A stretch of 64,000 nucleotides of DNA. Origin: Chitinispirillum alkaliphilum. GTDB taxonomy: Bacteria; Fibrobacterota; Chitinivibrionia; Chitinivibrionales; Chitinispirillaceae. The stretch spans positions 1 to 64,000 of the forward strand of contig LDWW01000005.1 of the NCBI GenBank assembly GCA_001045525.1, given 5' to 3'. A program made the position numbers and the translations under genes. Below the pieces are notes generated by a model, which saw nothing but the letters and a program-made list of their open reading frames with translations, ran no database searches and was not told the origin of the DNA. Positions 45,077-54,312 of this stretch are shown in pieces (positions within the stretch are counted from its first letter, which is position 1; every line of letters begins with the position of its first letter).

Positions 45077-46541
45077 CAGAACCCATTGCCTTATCTGTGT
45101 TTACATTCCGGGAGAAGTACAAGCTGACAAGCACTCCGTTCCAAAACCAAAAGTAGCTATCTCCTGGAAAGGAATGGATATGTGTGCCGGTGAAGTTAAT
45201 AATTGCAAATGTGATATTAAATACAGTTATACCTTTGGCCAGAACAATCACTGATCTGTCTTTTGAAGAATCTATCAGTCGTATTCCGTAGATTATAAAA
45301 GCCGCTATAAGTGAAATGATGAACAGTAACCCCGGATATCCAAACTGAGCCAAATAATCAAAATATATGGAATCAGAACTGAATGTACCAGTTCCTCTGC
45401 CCAGAATGGCATAAAGGGGGTTCAAAGAGCTTGCAAAAACGTACCTCCACAGTGCAAGTCTTGAGACCATTGAGTACTCGACAAAAGGATTAACCAAAGC
45501 CCCGATTCTGTCAGTTACAAGCATAGATATATAATCTCTTTCCTGCATTCTGCTATAAACAACCGGAGCAGATCTCAGAAACGGGTTTTCCTCAAACCCC
45601 AATTGAATAAACTGAGCTCCAAAATACGCCAGAATCATCACCACCAAAACAGCCAATCTGCGTTTATTCCCTTTTACTGCCAAAATAGTGAACCAAACCA
45701 ATAGTGATATTACCATGCCTGCCCAATTGGAGCGAACAGAAGTGATAAGTATGCCATAAAAAAACAGCGGAATGAAAAGGAGGAAAAATTTCCCTTTTGC
45801 GGAATTACTCCAGGAGTAGAGAATCAACACAGCAATAATCCCAAGCTGAAGATAATCAGCGAAAGCAGCCGGTGATTGAAATGTTGAAAAGGGGCGTGCC
45901 ATCCCTTCAATGAATAATGAGGTAAAGGAGATGGATGAAAACCAGATCCGTTCAGCTTCCGAATACCCCCAAAATAATTGGTTTATTCCATACATAGCTG
46001 TGATAAAAGCGATCAGAAATGTTATCAGCCATAATTTTTTAAGCATTTTGAAATCTTTAGAAAAGGTAATCCCTATGAAAAACATCAGTACCTGAGGAGC
46101 ATAGAATCTTAGATTCAGCACTCCTTCCCGCAATTGGTTGGAGTTGAAAACAAAGGTTCTGAAGATAACATAGATGAAGTAGCAGAGAACTACGGTTGTA
46201 AAGACACGGAGACCGTTGTTATCCTCGGAATATTTTCGAAATACAAACAGAAGTCCAGTTGTAATAAAGATGGTTAAAATATCACCCAGAATAATAAGCG
46301 GGTCTGCATCAGGCCTTAAATAAACAAGGTAGTACAATCTTCTGAAAAAGGGAACAAATGGCATTAAAAAAAAAATTATATATACCCCACACTTTGGATA
46401 CCTGAAAACGGGGTAAAACAGGAGCAACGAGATGAGCGCAACTAATTCAAGCTGAGCAGGAAGTGAAACAATGTTAAAGGCAATAATTTGCCCGACAATA
46501 ACAGCAATTATGCAATAAACGGGAGTAATGCATCTCTTCAT
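45054..46541 (-). CDS. O-antigen ligase/polymerase-like membrane protein (Wzy/WaaL type)
   Basis: The 495-residue protein has about 12 hydrophobic helices and a large periplasmic loop between about residues 330 and 400 (RSAPVVYSRMQERDYISM, ALWRYVFASSLNPLYAILG). Wzy_C-like motifs are SVRSNWAGM and GRGTGTFSSDS. Such proteins polymerise or ligate oligosaccharide units on the outer face of the inner membrane. Its place before two GT4 genes and near wzc/wza makes polymerase the likely role. It is 59 bp downstream of the cheX-like gene. Confidence 0.82.
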   Translation of the reverse strand: MKRCITPVYCIIAVIVGQIIAFNIVSLPAQLELVALISLLLFYPVFRYPKCGVYIIFFLMPFVPFFRRLYYLVYLRPDADPLIILGDILTIFITTGLLFVFRKYSEDNNGLRVFTTVVLCYFIYVIFRTFVFNSNQLREGVLNLRFYAPQVLMFFIGITFSKDFKMLKKLWLITFLIAFITAMYGINQLFWGYSEAERIWFSSISFTSLFIEGMARPFSTFQSPAAFADYLQLGIIAVLILYSWSNSAKGKFFLLFIPLFFYGILITSVRSNWAGMVISLLVWFTILAVKGNKRRLAVLVVMILAYFGAQFIQLGFEENPFLRSAPVVYSRMQERDYISMLVTDRIGALVNPFVEYSMVSRLALWRYVFASSLNPLYAILGRGTGTFSSDSIYFDYLAQFGYPGLLFIISLIAAFIIYGIRLIDSSKDRSVIVLAKGITVFNITFAIINFTGTHIHSFPGDSYFWFWNGVLVSLYFSRNVNTDKAMGSDENHGNA

Positions 46542-46600
46542 ACCAGGCCCAACCCGTTAACCCTTTGCAAAAGAATGGCGCTTTTAACCACACCCATTTA

Positions 46601-47074
46601 CTATCTCTTGGGTTCAGGTGTTTTCAGGGAGATTTCCATAGCGAAATCACCAAGACCGGAATCGAATGGAACCACCAGAGTCGGTACTCCCCTTCCGGAG
46701 GCAATCCTGTGGTCTTTACCGAAGATTACTTTGGGCAGGGAAATGGAGAGGTTATACGAAGTTAAGTGCTGTTTTGCATTTCCCGCGACAATATTGACAA
46801 GTTCCCCAACACCATCGGCAATATCAGGACCGACAATTTTAATTTCCATACCAAGCAAAGCGGAAATAACTTTCAGAGCAACAATTTTTGGAAAACTAAG
46901 ACAAATTGACCCCTGAGCTTCACCGGACAGACCTATGATTCCGGAGACATCGTATGTATAGGATGCCTCATTTTTTTTTATTGCCAGCTTACCCGGTTTT
47001 ATGTCGGTGTTAAGCATTTTTCCGAAAGTTTCTATAGTAGAGATAACAAAAGGATTAACATATGAAACATCCAT
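46601..47074 (-). CDS. CheX-like chemotaxis phosphatase family protein
   Basis: The 157-residue protein matches the CheC/CheX/FliY phosphatase fold. The diagnostic helix DGVGELVNIVAGNAK (about 88-102) carries the ExxN motif (Glu 91, Asn 94), used by CheX to dephosphorylate CheY-type receivers. No chemotaxis gene is near, and it is placed between the rhamnose genes and the polymerase of the exopolysaccharide run, so it may act on a response regulator controlling that locus. Confidence 0.8.
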   Translation of the reverse strand: MDVSYVNPFVISTIETFGKMLNTDIKPGKLAIKKNEASYTYDVSGIIGLSGEAQGSICLSFPKIVALKVISALLGMEIKIVGPDIADGVGELVNIVAGNAKQHLTSYNLSISLPKVIFGKDHRIASGRGVPTLVVPFDSGLGDFAMEISLKTPEPKR

Positions 47075-47173
47075 ACAACTCTCTCCGGATATAGTAAATT
47101 ATTGCAGTATTTATCCTAATATGTTACATTTTTTGGATAGATAATGCAAGGAAACAATGTCCAAACCTATAAA

Positions 47174-48157
47174 TTAAAGGAGTTTTTCCCACCACCATTG
47201 GTTTTCTTTGTACCATTGGATAGTTGTTTTGATCCCCTCTTCAAATGATATTTTTGGAATCCACCCAAGCTCATCCTTTATTCTGGAGGCATCGATTGCG
47301 TATCTTCTGTCGTGCCCAAGCCTGTCTTCAACATACGATATAAGTGATTCCGGCTTTTGTAACACTTTCAGGATTTCTTTAACGATAAATATGTTCTGCT
47401 TTTCGTTGTTGCCACCAATGTTAAAAACACTGCCTGGCTTACCTTTCAGCATAACCGTTTCTACAGCTGAACAATGATCAGAAACATGAAGCCAGTCCCT
47501 TACGTTGAGTCCGTCTCCGTAGACAGGAAGTGATTTGTCGTTCATAGCATTTATAATCATAAGAGGAATCAGCTTTTCGGGGTACTGAAAGGGCCCGTAG
47601 TTATTTGAACATCGTGTAATGATCCCGGGGAAGCCAAAAGTTTCATAATAGGAGCGTACAAGCAGATCGCTGCCGGCCTTGCTTGCTGAATAGGGACTGT
47701 TTGGTGAAATCGGAGTATCCTCTGTAAAATAACCTTCAGCTCCCAGTGTGCCGTACACTTCATCTGTAGACACATGTACGAAACGTTTGTTTTCAAATGA
47801 GCTCTTCCAGGCTTCTTTTGCAGCATGCAGAAGGATTTGGGTACCGAGAACATTTGTTTTAACGAACTGGTCTGGTCCTTCTATGCTTCTGTCAACGTGA
47901 GATTCTGCAGCGAAATGTACAACAAAATCAAAATCGTACTCAGAAAACATACTTTCCACAGTCAACTTGTCACAGATGTCACCCTTTATGAACTTGTAAT
48001 TGTCTTTTTTTTCAACAGATCGCAAATTATCCAGATTCCCCGCATATGTTAGTGCATCAAAGTTGACAATAAAGTAATCATTTCTGTTTTCCAACATCTG
48101 AGAGACAAAATTTGAGCCTATGAAACCGGCTCCGCCAGTAACCAGTACAGTTTTCAT
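47174..48157 (-). CDS. rfbB: dTDP-glucose 4,6-dehydratase
   Basis: RfbB converts dTDP-glucose to dTDP-4-keto-6-deoxyglucose. The 327-residue protein shows TGGAGFIGSNFVSQML, VVHFAAESHVDRSI, the catalytic STDEVYG and YSASKAGSD, TRCSNNYGPFQYPEKLIP, and DWLHVSDHCSA. It overlaps rfbD by 4 bp (ATGA), so the two are translationally coupled. rfbA and rfbC are not in this window. Confidence 0.96.
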   Translation of the reverse strand: MKTVLVTGGAGFIGSNFVSQMLENRNDYFIVNFDALTYAGNLDNLRSVEKKDNYKFIKGDICDKLTVESMFSEYDFDFVVHFAAESHVDRSIEGPDQFVKTNVLGTQILLHAAKEAWKSSFENKRFVHVSTDEVYGTLGAEGYFTEDTPISPNSPYSASKAGSDLLVRSYYETFGFPGIITRCSNNYGPFQYPEKLIPLMIINAMNDKSLPVYGDGLNVRDWLHVSDHCSAVETVMLKGKPGSVFNIGGNNEKQNIFIVKEILKVLQKPESLISYVEDRLGHDRRYAIDASRIKDELGWIPKISFEEGIKTTIQWYKENQWWWEKLL

Positions 48158-49056
48158 CTTTTTTCTTTTTCCTCTTTTAGTTGTGCTTCAGTTTCGAGAT
48201 ATTTTCTAAATCCTTCAAGCCAGTGAGGCATTAGATTTGCCCCTAAGCTTTTAAGTTTTTTATTTTCAAGAACGCTGAAAAATGGCCTTGGTGCAGGCCG
48301 CGGGAACTCCTCTGTCGGACAGGGTTTAATGCAAACAGGAATTTTCGCCTCAGCAATAATCTCAGCTGCAAAGTCATACCAGGAACACACTCCTTCACTT
48401 GTACAATGGAATAATCCGGTCTGCTCCAGCTCAATCAGCTTTAATGCCTGATTGCATACATCCACGGTCCATGTCGGACTCCCAAACTGATCGGAAACTA
48501 CCTTGAGGTTTTCCCCCGAGGCAGCTTTATCAGATGCCACTGAACGCATGGTTTTGACGAAATTTTTGCCATAAAAACCATAGAGCCAGGCAATTCTTAA
48601 GATCAGATTTTTATCCCATGTTTCTGAGATGTTTTTTTCTCCTGCCAATTTTGACTTTCCATACACAGTTTTCGGTTCCGTTGGATCCATCTCTGTATAT
48701 GGAGTTGAACTGTCGCCGCTGAAAACATAATCGGTGCTGAAATGTACAAGCAGGGCACCTGTTTCCCTTGCACTGAGAGCAAGATACTTAGGTCCTTCTG
48801 CATTCAGGGCATAGGCGTTTTTCTGCTCTGTCTCACAAAGATCGACTGCGGTAAAGGCTGCGCAATTTACAATGATATCAGGTGCTTCTGAAACGACAGT
48901 TTTAAGCACAGATTTTTCATCAGCTAAGTTAATGTGAGGAAAATCTGTCCCGGTAACATCGTACCCTGCGTTTCGGGCCGATATCAGGAAATCACTTCCA
49001 AGCTGTCCTCCGGATCCTATCACAAGTAATTTTTTTTTCATAAACTCAAAGCTCAT
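48154..49056 (-). CDS. rfbD: dTDP-4-dehydrorhamnose reductase
   Basis: RfbD makes dTDP-L-rhamnose from the 4-keto sugar. The 300-residue protein shows the N-terminal IGSGGQLGSDF, NCAAFTAVDLCE, FSTDYVFSG, YGKSKLAGE and ILRIAWLYGFYGKNFVKTM. The start is 49056 or 49041 (MKKKLLVIGS). It precedes rfbB with a 4-bp overlap. Presence of rhamnose genes suggests rhamnose in the polysaccharide. Confidence 0.94.
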   Translation of the reverse strand: MSFEFMKKKLLVIGSGGQLGSDFLISARNAGYDVTGTDFPHINLADEKSVLKTVVSEAPDIIVNCAAFTAVDLCETEQKNAYALNAEGPKYLALSARETGALLVHFSTDYVFSGDSSTPYTEMDPTEPKTVYGKSKLAGEKNISETWDKNLILRIAWLYGFYGKNFVKTMRSVASDKAASGENLKVVSDQFGSPTWTVDVCNQALKLIELEQTGLFHCTSEGVCSWYDFAAEIIAEAKIPVCIKPCPTEEFPRPAPRPFFSVLENKKLKSLGANLMPHWLEGFRKYLETEAQLKEEKEKR

Positions 49057-49065
49057 AGTCTGAAG

Positions 49066-50634
49066 TTAAAAAAGGTTACGTGACAACTGCAGCTGAGGTT
49101 CATAACAGGTCCTGTTACCTCTTTTTACAGGTGTAACAGGTAACTCATGCTGTCTGAATACCCACCCCTGCCTTCCGGTAAATCTACTATATTGCGACAT
49201 AATGTCGTTTGAGGTAAGATTCGTTTCGATATTTGAAATAAGCTGATCTGCCAAAAGGGCACTCATGACTATATTTTGTTCCCTTAAACCCTCAAACAGA
49301 TGTCTTAATACTTCAATCTGGCGCTTTTTGCTATCTGCAATTCCCGAAATCCCCGATGAGAGGAATTCTATAAGCTGCGCATCGGAAAGTTTGTTTTGGC
49401 CTCCCGGTACATTGAGCGCAGAAGCTGCAGCCGGATCAACAGGTACAGTGACGCCTCCCAGTGCATTTGCAGTACGAATAATATCGTATCTATCCATTAC
49501 AAAATAGTTTGCGATTCTCAGATTTATAACTCTTTCAAGCAAAGAGCTAACAATAACCGGTCCTCCATACAAAAAAGCCTGATCAATAGTAGCAAATCCA
49601 TGTACAAACTGTTCTATAAGAAGCTCCGGCGGGATTCTGATAACATTAACTGTTGCAGTTTCAAAGTGCAGGCTTATTACATAGAAAGTATAAGGTAGTC
49701 CGCAGAAAAGAAAGTTCAGTGGTAAATTACGTGTAAGATATAACCTTCTTTGTTCTTCAAGGGGAGAAAATCTTGCGCTCATATCGTTTTCGTCAGTTAA
49801 ACTGGTGATCTGAAACGGACGTCCATCCTGATGCACGATCGCAGTCTGTCCTGAAATAATATTTACAGCTTCTGAGCCGTCATGTCTCTCCAGATAGACC
49901 AGCCCGTCGAGATTACTTACGATAACCTGGCCAGCTCTTAGCTGTATGAAAAATTCTGCACCCGATCCCCCGACTGTGATTGATGCCTGAGGTGTATTAA
50001 TACGGTAAACTTCTCTCTTTTCTCCCACTTCGATTTTATACCAGCACAGCCCTGACCGTTGAAAGAGCTCTAATGAAGGCCTTCCCCTGTCATCAACATC
50101 TATTTTGTCGATGATTATTTCAGAGAAGTTATCCAGATCGACTCTTGAGCCTCTGCTCAGCGACACTTCTGCCTGTGAGGCGGCCTCGGTTTGAATCCTG
50201 TCCCCCTCGCTGAGCATAGCACCTTCGACTGCAGGCAAAATCCTGCCATCGCCGCTTAAAAGAGTCATCTCTCCCAGGAAAAATTCAAGCCGCACATTTG
50301 GAATATCTCTTAGCCCGGCAGGTGATTCGAGCTCCCCTACATCAAGAGCGTCATTGTCAATCACCTGGTTTACAAGAGTAAACGGGGAAATGTCTGAGCT
50401 GGATCTCACACCTGCAGCCTTGAGCAGTTCAAATTCTGTTGTTCCATAAGGAACCCTGTAATATCCGGGCCTTCTTACATTTCCTTCAACCACAACCTTA
50501 ATTGAACTGTGGTCAGAAGAGAGAAAGGTTGGGAACATAGTGCGTGTCAGGGCCAAAGCCTGCCAGGCGATTCCGGCAATGACCAGAAAGTAGACAAATG
50601 TTCTGGCTTTTCTAAATCTCTTTTTGGCCCGCAT
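49066..50634 (-). CDS. SLBB-FecR-LCP fusion membrane protein
   Basis: The 522-residue protein has an N-terminal membrane anchor (about 13-32). It is followed by an SLBB-like domain (VVVEGNVRRPGYYRVPYGTT, about 47-66 onward) as in polysaccharide export proteins, and by a FecR-like beta domain (MLSEGDRIQTEAASQAEVSL, then INTPQASITVGGSG, about 140-280). The C-terminal part (about 310-460) resembles LytR-CpsA-Psr (LCP) domains: VNVIRIPPELLIEQF, IDQAFLYGG, FVMDRYDIIRTANALGGV, KKRQIEVLRHLFEGL. The catalytic Arg/Asp of LCP (IPRD and the later Arg pair) are absent (IPPE; FLSSG), so it may bind rather than transfer glycan. It sits between wzc and rfbD in the exopolysaccharide run. Confidence 0.7.
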   Translation of the reverse strand: MRAKKRFRKARTFVYFLVIAGIAWQALALTRTMFPTFLSSDHSSIKVVVEGNVRRPGYYRVPYGTTEFELLKAAGVRSSSDISPFTLVNQVIDNDALDVGELESPAGLRDIPNVRLEFFLGEMTLLSGDGRILPAVEGAMLSEGDRIQTEAASQAEVSLSRGSRVDLDNFSEIIIDKIDVDDRGRPSLELFQRSGLCWYKIEVGEKREVYRINTPQASITVGGSGAEFFIQLRAGQVIVSNLDGLVYLERHDGSEAVNIISGQTAIVHQDGRPFQITSLTDENDMSARFSPLEEQRRLYLTRNLPLNFLFCGLPYTFYVISLHFETATVNVIRIPPELLIEQFVHGFATIDQAFLYGGPVIVSSLLERVINLRIANYFVMDRYDIIRTANALGGVTVPVDPAAASALNVPGGQNKLSDAQLIEFLSSGISGIADSKKRQIEVLRHLFEGLREQNIVMSALLADQLISNIETNLTSNDIMSQYSRFTGRQGWVFRQHELPVTPVKRGNRTCYEPQLQLSRNLF

Positions 50635-50756
50635 TTTCCCTCTCCCCGTTCAGTGGTCAGAAGAACGCTTCTCTTCTAAAGTAATGGTGTGCTTATTCTG
50701 CCCGGCTTTGTTTACAACATTACCAATCAGAAGCAGTGTGTGTCAGGTCGTTTTCT

Positions 50757-53459
50757 TTATTGGCTTAATTTTGGCGCCGGCCCTATATACCTTATATGAT
50801 CCTCTGGTTGACTTGTCATACGTGACCTTTGTAACACGTTTACTCCAAGGAGCAGAATAAATATAGCTATAAGGATAATAAATATTTTTTTCCTCACCAA
50901 GCTTCTTAGAAAAGTAGCTGTCCCTGACAGGTATACCGGTATGGAATAGAGAGCATTTTTAAAACTTCGGATACTGAAATTTTCCAGTTTCAGGCCAATT
51001 TTGCGCAAGGAAAAGGGCTTCGGAGCATCACTTTCGTAAGAGTATTTATAAGAGTAATAGCCGTAATATCCATAATATGGGTAATATCCCTTGGAATAGG
51101 AAACTCCGTTCAGTATTCCTCCATAAATTTTGGATCCTATTCTTGCGAGCTGATTTTTTGCCTGTTTTGCGGCTTTAAGCGGAGTCCACAACATTCTTAC
51201 AACAAACAGACAGCAATCCATTTTCGGCGCCATAATCAGCGAGTCGCTTACAGGAAGTAAAGCCGGTGAATCAAAAAGTACAATATCTGCTCTATTTCTC
51301 AGCTCCCCGATAAGTTTTTTAAACCTTGCAGTGCCTATAAGTTCAGCAGGATTATTTGGCCTTTGTCCGGATGTAATGATCGACAGGTTTTCATATTTTG
51401 TAGGCTTTACTATCTCATCTGCATCTCTGACAGCACAAAGGTACTCACTGAGTCCAATCCCCTTATCCATGCTGAAGAGGTTATGCAGCTGTGATCGTCT
51501 TAAATCAGCATCTATCAGTATCACCTTTTTCCCATCCATTGCAAAAGTAACAGCCAGATTCGCAGCCAGAGTCGTTTTCCCTTCCCCTTTAACAGCACTG
51601 CAAACCATGAATGTCTTTAATGAATTTGCCTGGATAAGATGGTTTATATTCGCTCTTAAGGCCCTGAAAGGTTCAAGGATGTTTTTGGTGATCGAGTCGG
51701 AATTCTCCACCAGTGCTTTATCTGCTTCTATGAATGGAACTATCCCAAGAAGCGGCACTTCAAGATCCCGTTCTATTACAGCGGGATCCTTTATGCTCTG
51801 GTCGATATACTCGATCAGAAAAGCAAGCCCAATCCCTAGAATGAGCCCTACAAATACGCTCACGAAAATTCTATTGATTCGATAATCGGATACCGAGAAA
51901 TTAGGAGTTTCGGCATATTCAAGTATTGAAAGGTCAGCTTCCTGGCTGTCTCTTTTGATCCTGGCTTCCTCGTATCTGGTTCTCAGGAGGTTTAATGTCT
52001 GAAGGGTACTCTCTGTGTCACGCTGAAGGTTAGCATAGGTTTGCTGAATCTGAGGAAGCTGCAACAATTCAGCATTGAGCCTATCAATTATCTGCTCCTG
52101 AGCATTGCGGCGCGTTTCGAGAGCCGATTTTTCAATCGTAATATTTACATATTTCTGCAAAAGAGACTGTCGAATAGGATTAGTCACTCTGGTTTCACTT
52201 GTAGACTGGCGTGAGATCTCAGATGCTGCAGCTTCCTTTATATTATCGATCTGCTGCATCAGTGATCTTACACGAAAGTGTTCAGGGCTGTGCTGGGCCA
52301 GTAAGGTGTTGAGCTGAAGTTCCAGCTCTTCCAGTTTTCTCTGGAAAGGTTTCTGAAAAGTCATGGACTGTACTATATCGGCATCCTGCTGACTTATCTG
52401 AGACTGAAGTGCGACAAGGCGCTCCCTGCTTTCTACTATATCAAGCCTTGTCCTTTGTAAGGCGAACTCCATCTCCGCAAGTTTAGAAACCACAAGGTTG
52501 GTTTCACTTGAGAGCTGCGCCATCTGGTTATCCTCTTTAAATTCCCTCAGACGATCTTCCTTATGTTGGAGATCGGTTTGAAGATTTTCAATTTGTGAGC
52601 GCAGCCTCATTATCAACCTGTTTGCTTCCTGAGCATCCACATCCCTTCGGTAATCGATATATGTTCGGCTGAGTTCATTGAGAACATCCCGTGCCATTTC
52701 AGCGTCCTCATGCCTGAAACTCATCTCGATGATATCCGTTCTCTGTCCTTCCACTTCTCTGCGCGATATTGTAAGCCCGGTTCTTATCTGAGTGGGACTG
52801 ACTTTATTCTGCAGGTTCTCAGATGCCATGTTCAGAACTATATTCGACCTGAGCAGTTCAAAATGAGTGTAGAACATCTTCTCACGATCACGAAACATGG
52901 TCCAGGATCTGTGATCGGAAGCAAAAACATCACGGTCTTCAGGCCTGAAAAGTAAACGTGCCCGCGAAGTATAGTGCCTTGAGCTGTTGAGAAATGAATA
53001 GGCAGAGTGAAGTCCCACAAGAAATGCCACCACAAGAATTATGTATTTGCGTCTGAAGATCACGGCAAGATATTTGCCAATGTCAAATACGTCCTCTTCC
53101 TTATCATCCCCACCCAGAGATAACGGTATTGACTTTACAGGATGTTGCTCCTGTTTATCTTTGCTTTCCTCATTGTGTAATGCTGAAGAGTGTGCCTCTT
53201 GTGGTTTTTCTGCTCTTTTAGCTTGCGGTTGTTCGAAATGCTTTCTGGCGCGGGGATTTGAGTAATCGGGCTGAGGGGGAAGATCGTTTCCCTGAAAGGA
53301 AGACTGATTTTCGTTTTCCTTAATCTTGTCGCTTTGGTTTTCCAGGCGGGAAGGGGTGACTCGATTTTCCGTATCATGCCCTGAAGAGGCAGAAGAACGC
53401 TCTTCTGCTTCGTTAAGTTTTTTTATTATATCCCCTAAGCTGAATTTCTTTTTACTCAT
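50757..53459 (-). CDS. Wzc-like polysaccharide co-polymerase with BY-kinase domain
   Basis: The ~900-residue protein combines a long acidic/basic cytosolic N-terminus (about 1-120), a Wzz/chain-length domain between TM1 (about 140-160) and TM2 (about 530-550) with coiled coils, and a BY-kinase domain with Walker A KGEGKTTLAAN (about 620-630) and IDADLRRSQLHNLF. A Tyr cluster (GYYPYYGYYGYYSYKYSY, about 783-805) is the usual autophosphorylation tail. Unusually, ~90 residues follow it, including a third membrane helix (about 855-875) and a short end that would lie in the periplasm. ATG 53459 overlaps the stop of the AAA gene (ATGA). Likely controls polymer length and export with Wza. Confidence 0.88.
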   Translation of the reverse strand: MSKKKFSLGDIIKKLNEAEERSSASSGHDTENRVTPSRLENQSDKIKENENQSSFQGNDLPPQPDYSNPRARKHFEQPQAKRAEKPQEAHSSALHNEESKDKQEQHPVKSIPLSLGGDDKEEDVFDIGKYLAVIFRRKYIILVVAFLVGLHSAYSFLNSSRHYTSRARLLFRPEDRDVFASDHRSWTMFRDREKMFYTHFELLRSNIVLNMASENLQNKVSPTQIRTGLTISRREVEGQRTDIIEMSFRHEDAEMARDVLNELSRTYIDYRRDVDAQEANRLIMRLRSQIENLQTDLQHKEDRLREFKEDNQMAQLSSETNLVVSKLAEMEFALQRTRLDIVESRERLVALQSQISQQDADIVQSMTFQKPFQRKLEELELQLNTLLAQHSPEHFRVRSLMQQIDNIKEAAASEISRQSTSETRVTNPIRQSLLQKYVNITIEKSALETRRNAQEQIIDRLNAELLQLPQIQQTYANLQRDTESTLQTLNLLRTRYEEARIKRDSQEADLSILEYAETPNFSVSDYRINRIFVSVFVGLILGIGLAFLIEYIDQSIKDPAVIERDLEVPLLGIVPFIEADKALVENSDSITKNILEPFRALRANINHLIQANSLKTFMVCSAVKGEGKTTLAANLAVTFAMDGKKVILIDADLRRSQLHNLFSMDKGIGLSEYLCAVRDADEIVKPTKYENLSIITSGQRPNNPAELIGTARFKKLIGELRNRADIVLFDSPALLPVSDSLIMAPKMDCCLFVVRMLWTPLKAAKQAKNQLARIGSKIYGGILNGVSYSKGYYPYYGYYGYYSYKYSYESDAPKPFSLRKIGLKLENFSIRSFKNALYSIPVYLSGTATFLRSLVRKKIFIILIAIFILLLGVNVLQRSRMTSQPEDHIRYIGPAPKLSQ

Positions 53460-54307
53460 CTCCACTGTTCCTGCATATCATCCAGTATGACCTGTAGATC
53501 TTCCCTTGATATTTCATCAAGTCCCTGTGCGAAGCCATATTGAAGAGCGATTTTGCAAATGCGATTGATCATCCTGGGCACACCACCGGTTGAACGAAAG
53601 ATGAGCTCCTGGGCAAGACTGGTAAAAATTGTAGTTCTTTGGATTCCGGCAACTCTGAGCCGGTGCTGTATATAGTTGATAGTCCCATTATAATCGAGAT
53701 TGTTCAAGTGAAATCTCAGAAATATCCTCTGGTCGACTTGAGGGAGGCGCCTTGTTTTTTCTCTTAGTTCCGGTTGTCCGACAAGAAAAACTGTAATGTA
53801 GTTTTCTGCACCGGAGCCAATATTGGTGAGGTTTTTAATCTCATCCAACACCTTGTCTTCAATCTGCTGAGCCTCATCGAAGATAATAACCAGATGTCTT
53901 TTTTCTTCGAAAAACAGTGTTTCGAGCTGTCTTCTGAAATGGCAGGTGAGTGCATATTTGTCATCTCTTGACGGTACATCAGTCTCCATCAAAGCAAGTC
54001 TTGTGTCACGAAATGTTATTCTGTTGATTATGTCGTAGAGAATATCTTCAAATGAAAAGGATGAGTTGTCGAAATCAATAACTTCGAAATTATGCCTGTT
54101 CAGGGAATTGGAGAAGACATTTTTTGTTATTGTTTTTCCAGAACCAACTTCTCCGGTCAGAAGCCCCATATTCATGTTCCAGTCATTTACTATATATAAC
54201 ATCCTGTCAAGGGCTTCTCTGTGATCTTCGCTTTCAAAATAAAAACGGGTATCGCAAAGTTCTTCAAATGGCTTTTCTCTTAAATCCCAATATGTTGTAT
54301 AGCTCAT
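53456..54307 (-). CDS. AAA ATPase, ExeA/GspA-like (XrtA-associated type)
   Basis: The 283-residue ATPase begins MSYTTYWDLREKPFEELCDT, the hallmark of ExeA-type proteins and of the ATPase found in exosortase/exopolysaccharide loci. Walker A is GEVGSGKT (about 52-59), Walker B is LVIIFDEAQ, and a C-terminal AAA lid has GGVPRMINRICKIA. There is no membrane anchor or peptidoglycan-binding domain, unlike secretion ExeA. It overlaps wzc by 4 bp, so expression is coupled. Role inferred: energy-dependent assembly or regulation of the export machine. Confidence 0.85.
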   Translation of the reverse strand: MSYTTYWDLREKPFEELCDTRFYFESEDHREALDRMLYIVNDWNMNMGLLTGEVGSGKTITKNVFSNSLNRHNFEVIDFDNSSFSFEDILYDIINRITFRDTRLALMETDVPSRDDKYALTCHFRRQLETLFFEEKRHLVIIFDEAQQIEDKVLDEIKNLTNIGSGAENYITVFLVGQPELREKTRRLPQVDQRIFLRFHLNNLDYNGTINYIQHRLRVAGIQRTTIFTSLAQELIFRSTGGVPRMINRICKIALQYGFAQGLDEISREDLQVILDDMQEQWR

Positions 54308-54312
54308 TTTTT

